Shown here one piece after another: positions 41,076-44,315 of a DNA stretch of 44,315 bases. Where the stretch lies: positions 1 to 44,315 of the forward strand of contig JAJFLV010000147.1 in the NCBI GenBank assembly GCA_021772535.1, written 5' to 3'. The translations under genes were made by a program, and so were the position numbers. The first letter of the stretch is position 1; each line of letters begins with the position of its first letter. Source of the DNA: Opitutales bacterium. GTDB lineage: Bacteria > Verrucomicrobiota > Verrucomicrobiia > Opitutales > UBA2987. Below the pieces are notes generated by a model. It saw nothing but the letters and a program-made list of their open reading frames with translations. It made no database searches and was not told the origin of the DNA.

Positions 41076-42449
41076 ATGTCGATTACCATGGGATCTAAAA
41101 TAAGACTGGTAAACCCAATTGGATTCATTGTTTGCTTGTTGATCGGGATGGTTATCACTGTTCCGCTGACACTGCAGGCAAAAGAAGCTCAAGAAATTCT
41201 ACAGGAGCGTTTGGAGGCCGAATACGCCAGCCTGGAAGCACTCTACAAGCATTTTCACTCCAACCCCGAGCTATCTCTGCAGGAGACTGAATCGGCCAAA
41301 AGGTTGGCCAGCGAATTCCGGAAGGTTGGCTACGATGTAACCGAGGGTTTTGGCGCTACGGGCCTGGTTGCGGTGATGGAGAACGGAGAGGGCCCCACCG
41401 TCCTTCTTCGCGCAGATATGGATGGGCTTCCCGTAAAAGAAGAAACCGGCCTGGACTACGCCAGCACGGCGCGAAGGATCGACCCGGCCGGAAACGAAGT
41501 TTATGCCATGCATGCCTGCGGTCATGATATGCACATGACGGTTCTGGCGGGGGCAGCCCGTGTTCTCTCCTCTCTCCGGAATCACTGGCGGGGAACGCTC
41601 GTTTTAATCGGACAGCCGGCGGAGGAGATCGGGCAGGGCGCTAAAGCCATGCTCAATGCGGGCCTGTTTGAAAAATTTCCAGTGCCCGATTACGCTTTTG
41701 CTTTCCATGTTAATGCCGGCTTGCCGGCAGGAAAAATAGGTTATGTGGGGGGATATGCCTTGGCCAATGTCGATGCCATGGACATTTACGTCAAGGGAGT
41801 CGGGGGCCATGGCGCTTATCCGCATATGACAAGGGATCCCATTGTGCTGGCCAGCCAGATCGTTACCGCTCTGCAAACTATTGTCAGCCGGGAAACCTCG
41901 CCTCTCGATTCAGCGGTGGTTACGGTGGGATCCATCCATGGCGGAACCAAGCACAACATCATCCCCGACGAAGTTCATTTGCAGTTGACCATCCGCACCT
42001 ACTCCGACGAATCCAGGGAGCGCACCATTACCGCAATTCGCCGTATCGTCGAAGGGCAAGCCATGGCAGCCGGATTGCCCAAGGAACTCTATCCCGAAGC
42101 TATTCTCATGGACGAGTACACTCCTGCTTTATACAATGACCCGGGTCTGTCCAGCCGACTGGCGAAAACTTTATCATACTGGATAGGTGATACCAATGTC
42201 TTCGAAGTAGATCCGGTCATGGGCGGCGAGGATTTTGGTCGCTATGGCCGAACCGGGCACAAGGTACCCATCAGCATTTTTTGGCTGGGTGCTGTCGATC
42301 CCGAAAAATGGCGCCAAAGCCAGCAAGATGGAACTCCGCTGCCCTCATTGCACTCATCTCTTTTCGCACCATTGCCGGGGCCGACCATTCGTACCGGAGT
42401 CACCGGCATGGCGGCAGTTGTACTGGATTTGGCGTCTGTTCCCAAATGA
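41076..42449 (+). CDS. Exported M20-family amidohydrolase/peptidase
   Basis: M20 amidohydrolases use two metals to hydrolyse amide bonds in N-acyl amino acids, hippurate-like compounds or peptides. The 457-residue protein has an N-terminal signal-type helix (GFIVCLLIGMVITVPLTLQA, then KE) and the family metal motifs VLLRADMDGLPVKEE (Asp), AMHACGHDMHM (His-Asp), IGQPAEEIGQGAKAM (Glu-Glu), FAFHVN (His) and MGGEDFGRYG. The dimerisation domain lies between. The frame extends far upstream inside cls (40953), but ATG 41076 is the natural start, 29 bp after its stop. It could clean up acylated amino acids in the periplasm. Confidence 0.85.
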   Translation: MSITMGSKIRLVNPIGFIVCLLIGMVITVPLTLQAKEAQEILQERLEAEYASLEALYKHFHSNPELSLQETESAKRLASEFRKVGYDVTEGFGATGLVAVMENGEGPTVLLRADMDGLPVKEETGLDYASTARRIDPAGNEVYAMHACGHDMHMTVLAGAARVLSSLRNHWRGTLVLIGQPAEEIGQGAKAMLNAGLFEKFPVPDYAFAFHVNAGLPAGKIGYVGGYALANVDAMDIYVKGVGGHGAYPHMTRDPIVLASQIVTALQTIVSRETSPLDSAVVTVGSIHGGTKHNIIPDEVHLQLTIRTYSDESRERTITAIRRIVEGQAMAAGLPKELYPEAILMDEYTPALYNDPGLSSRLAKTLSYWIGDTNVFEVDPVMGGEDFGRYGRTGHKVPISIFWLGAVDPEKWRQSQQDGTPLPSLHSSLFAPLPGPTIRTGVTGMAAVVLDLASVPK

Positions 42450-42509
42450 GTGATCGTATCCATTTTTCTCTATCAAAGTATTCTATGGCACTAACCTAAC
42501 TTAAGTGAT

Positions 42510-42968
42510 ATGAGTTCCGATGTCCTTGAATCCACCCAAGGGGAGCCGATATGGCAGCTTTCCGTATTTGCCGACAACAAGGTAGGCCGGCTGAATGAAT
42601 TGCTCAAGCTGCTCAGTTCGCAGGATTTGCATGTCCTTGCTCTAAGCACTCAGGATACTACCGACAGCACCATAATCCGCCTCATCCTTGATTATCCGAA
42701 TAAAGCCCGCAGCCTCTTGAAAGAGCACGGTTATTTCCATACCCGGTGCCAGGTAATCGGGGTGGAATTCGATGACGAGTCGAAACTGAAAGGTATCACG
42801 GCTTCTCTCTTGCAGGCCGAAATCAACATCTATTACGTTTACCCCTTTATCATGCGTCCCAACGGCAAATACGCTCTCGTATTTAGCCTGGAGGACATTG
42901 ATCTGGCGACCGAAGTCCTTAACGGGAATCAATTCAAGGTCCTCAACCAGTCCGATATCACGCGTTAG
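42510..42968 (+). CDS. Double ACT-domain protein
   Basis: This 152-residue protein is two ACT-like domains: about 12-75 (WQLSVFADNKVGRLNELLKLL, HVLALSTQDTTDS, IIRLILDYP) and about 80-146 (CQVIGVEFDDES, LKGITASLLQAEINIYYVYPFIM, YALVFSLED). ACT domains bind amino acids and regulate enzymes, and paired forms occur in sensors near amino-acid genes. No enzyme domain is attached, so it may act as a free regulator. It lies 60 bp after the amidohydrolase gene and is convergent with the cyclase gene (9-bp gap). Ligand and target are unknown. Confidence 0.78.
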   Translation: MSSDVLESTQGEPIWQLSVFADNKVGRLNELLKLLSSQDLHVLALSTQDTTDSTIIRLILDYPNKARSLLKEHGYFHTRCQVIGVEFDDESKLKGITASLLQAEINIYYVYPFIMRPNGKYALVFSLEDIDLATEVLNGNQFKVLNQSDITR

Positions 42969-42977
42969 ACTCAAATC

Positions 42978-44315
42978 CTATTTGCTCGTCATCACGTAAA
43001 CGCCGTCCCAGTCGTCACCCGGCGGAGTTTCTTTCATACTCCTGGCTCGCTCAATGAGAACGACAGAGGGGGTGGTTGGCGCATATGGATTCAATTCGGG
43101 CCTGTTGGGTTCGAGTTGGGCCGCTTTCTCATAAAGTTCGATCGCCTTGTCCCAGTTTTGGGCCAGGAAGTTTTTGGTCGCTTCATCATAAATACCGAGG
43201 CACTCGAACGCTTCATCGGTCAAATCTTTCCGCAAACCCATAATCTCGTACATAACCGCCGGCTGGGTGCGGCCTTTGACGATTATTTTATCCAGGTATC
43301 GAAAGACGCAATCATTGCCAAACTTTTCCGCTTCACACTTGGTTTCGCCGGTAACCATGGTGTAAACGCCGTAAGCCTTGGCCCCGCTTTCGCAACGGGC
43401 GGCCAGGTTCACGGTGTCTCCCATCATGGTATAGTTGAGGCGTGTTTCCGAACCCATGTTGCCGACCGTGGCAGGCCCGGTGTTGGCACCCATGCGTGTT
43501 TGCATCTGGCTGACGATAGGTGGCCATTTGTCTCCCTCGGACTTCCATTTGTCCCTCAGCTCTGCCTGTCTTTTCTGCATTAACTGCGAGGACACGCACG
43601 CCCTCATGGCATGGTCTTCCAAGGCAACCGGGGCATTGAAGATGCCGACGATGGCATCGCCGATGTATTTGTCCACATAACAACCCTCGGCCATGAGAAT
43701 ATTCGTCATGGCGGTGAGGTATTCATTCATCAGGTCGACGAGTTGTTCGGGGGTCAGTTTTTCGGAAAATGCGGAGAAGCTTTGCACATCGCTGAAATAG
43801 GCCGAGATTTCCGCCGTTATGCCGCCTAACTGCGGTTCCTCGCCCGATTCCACCATGCTGTTGACCAGATCCGGTGAGAGGTAGGCGCCGAACATTCCCT
43901 TGATGCGGCCTTTCTGCTTTTCCTCGATGAGCAATTGCACCATGGCCCCGATCAGGCTGGCTGAGACCGCTGAACCGATCGGCGTAATCAGTGGTATGAC
44001 CCGGTGGTACTCCTTGAATTCCCAGAAAACCAGAAAGGTGTATCCGATGAGAATAAACCCACCCCCTAGTTTGCCCAGGCCACCGCTTTTACCAGTGGCG
44101 GTGGCCATCATGGCAACCAGGAGGGTCAATAAAAAAGTCAACCCGATTTTCACTTCTTTGGGCAGCCGCTTGATATAGAGACCTGAAAAGATGGTTTTTA
44201 ACACATTGCCATGCACTCCCACCTTAGGTACGGGGTTGTCATCGAAGGGACTCGGGGCAATATCCTGAAGCAGTGGATCGGTAGGCCCGATCATTACGAT
44301 GGCGTCGTTGAAGTC
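42978..44315 (-). CDS. CHASE2-type membrane adenylate cyclase, 5' end cut by window edge
   Basis: The frame stays open past ATG 44294 to the edge (AIVMIGPTDPLL), so this is the 3' part of a longer gene. Visible first is the end of a CHASE2 sensor domain (FDDNPVPKVGVHGNVLKTI), then three helices, then a class III cyclase domain: YFSDVQSFSAFSEKL (metal Asp), VDKYIGDAIVGIFNAP (Lys and second metal Asp), and MGDTVNLAARCE, in which the Asp favours ATP over GTP and the Arg stabilises the transition state. The product would be cAMP. A C-terminal region (DKAIELYEKAAQLEPNRP) looks like one TPR. The complete catalytic set suggests an active enzyme. Confidence 0.88.
   Translation of the reverse strand, partial: DFNDAIVMIGPTDPLLQDIAPSPFDDNPVPKVGVHGNVLKTIFSGLYIKRLPKEVKIGLTFLLTLLVAMMATATGKSGGLGKLGGGFILIGYTFLVFWEFKEYHRVIPLITPIGSAVSASLIGAMVQLLIEEKQKGRIKGMFGAYLSPDLVNSMVESGEEPQLGGITAEISAYFSDVQSFSAFSEKLTPEQLVDLMNEYLTAMTNILMAEGCYVDKYIGDAIVGIFNAPVALEDHAMRACVSSQLMQKRQAELRDKWKSEGDKWPPIVSQMQTRMGANTGPATVGNMGSETRLNYTMMGDTVNLAARCESGAKAYGVYTMVTGETKCEAEKFGNDCVFRYLDKIIVKGRTQPAVMYEIMGLRKDLTDEAFECLGIYDEATKNFLAQNWDKAIELYEKAAQLEPNRPELNPYAPTTPSVVLIERARSMKETPPGDDWDGVYVMTSK

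Overview
This 44.3 kb stretch of bacterial chromosome is densely coded, with about 45 protein genes, one tRNA and little sign of phage or plasmid. Several features point to the PVC group, most likely Verrucomicrobiota (inference; no rRNA is present). RNase HIII and RNase HII lie in tandem, as both types are known from chlamydiae. There is a PEP-CTERM protein, many signal-peptide and lipobox proteins, MotB-like VWA proteins, and few strong Shine-Dalgarno sites.

Layout. 1-1174: an edge-truncated exported metallophosphoesterase and a DoxX-like membrane protein. 1536-6069 (minus): a four-gene operon with a MotA/ExbB-type proton channel, an Hsp70/actin-fold protein ending in an FHA-like domain, and two MotB/ExbD-anchored VWA proteins. 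A dyad sits in its predicted promoter. This is the best candidate here for an undescribed machine. 6503-8752: a glycine-zipper lipoprotein and two paralogous lipoproteins. 8848-14067: two cupins, a Nudix hydrolase, an exported MTA/purine-nucleoside phosphorylase-like protein, a frameshifted GNAT gene, and two tandem exported SAM-hydrolase-like proteins. 14097-14993: the PEP-CTERM protein. 15097-25637: a housekeeping block (mutY, rnhC, rnhB, pdxJ, acpS, nnr, dprA, HIT, nrdR, pabA/trpG, tgt). The tgt product lacks two of its usual zinc cysteines. 25933-27719: an exported MTA/SAH-nucleosidase-like protein and a TonB-like protein. 27914-32991: a five-gene operon (IDH/IPMDH-family dehydrogenase, HMG-CoA-lyase-like, CaiB-type CoA-transferase, LeuC-like, LeuD-like) that looks catabolic, followed by tRNA-Ser(CGA). 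33322-38678: inositol genes iolG, iolD and iolE with an antisense URO-D-family gene between them. 38696-44315: an EEP nuclease/phosphatase, cardiolipin synthase, an exported M20 amidohydrolase, a double-ACT protein and an edge-truncated CHASE2-type adenylate cyclase.

Two themes cross gene boundaries. First, a 278-bp repeat with long terminal inverted repeats and TA ends occurs twice in full (1196-1473 and, inverted, 25641-25918) and once as a 41-bp remnant (9786-9826) that supplies the Nudix stop codon. It looks like an IS630/Tc1-type MITE. Second, four predicted exported proteins belong to families acting on SAM, MTA or SAH, which suggests breakdown of these compounds outside the cytoplasm.
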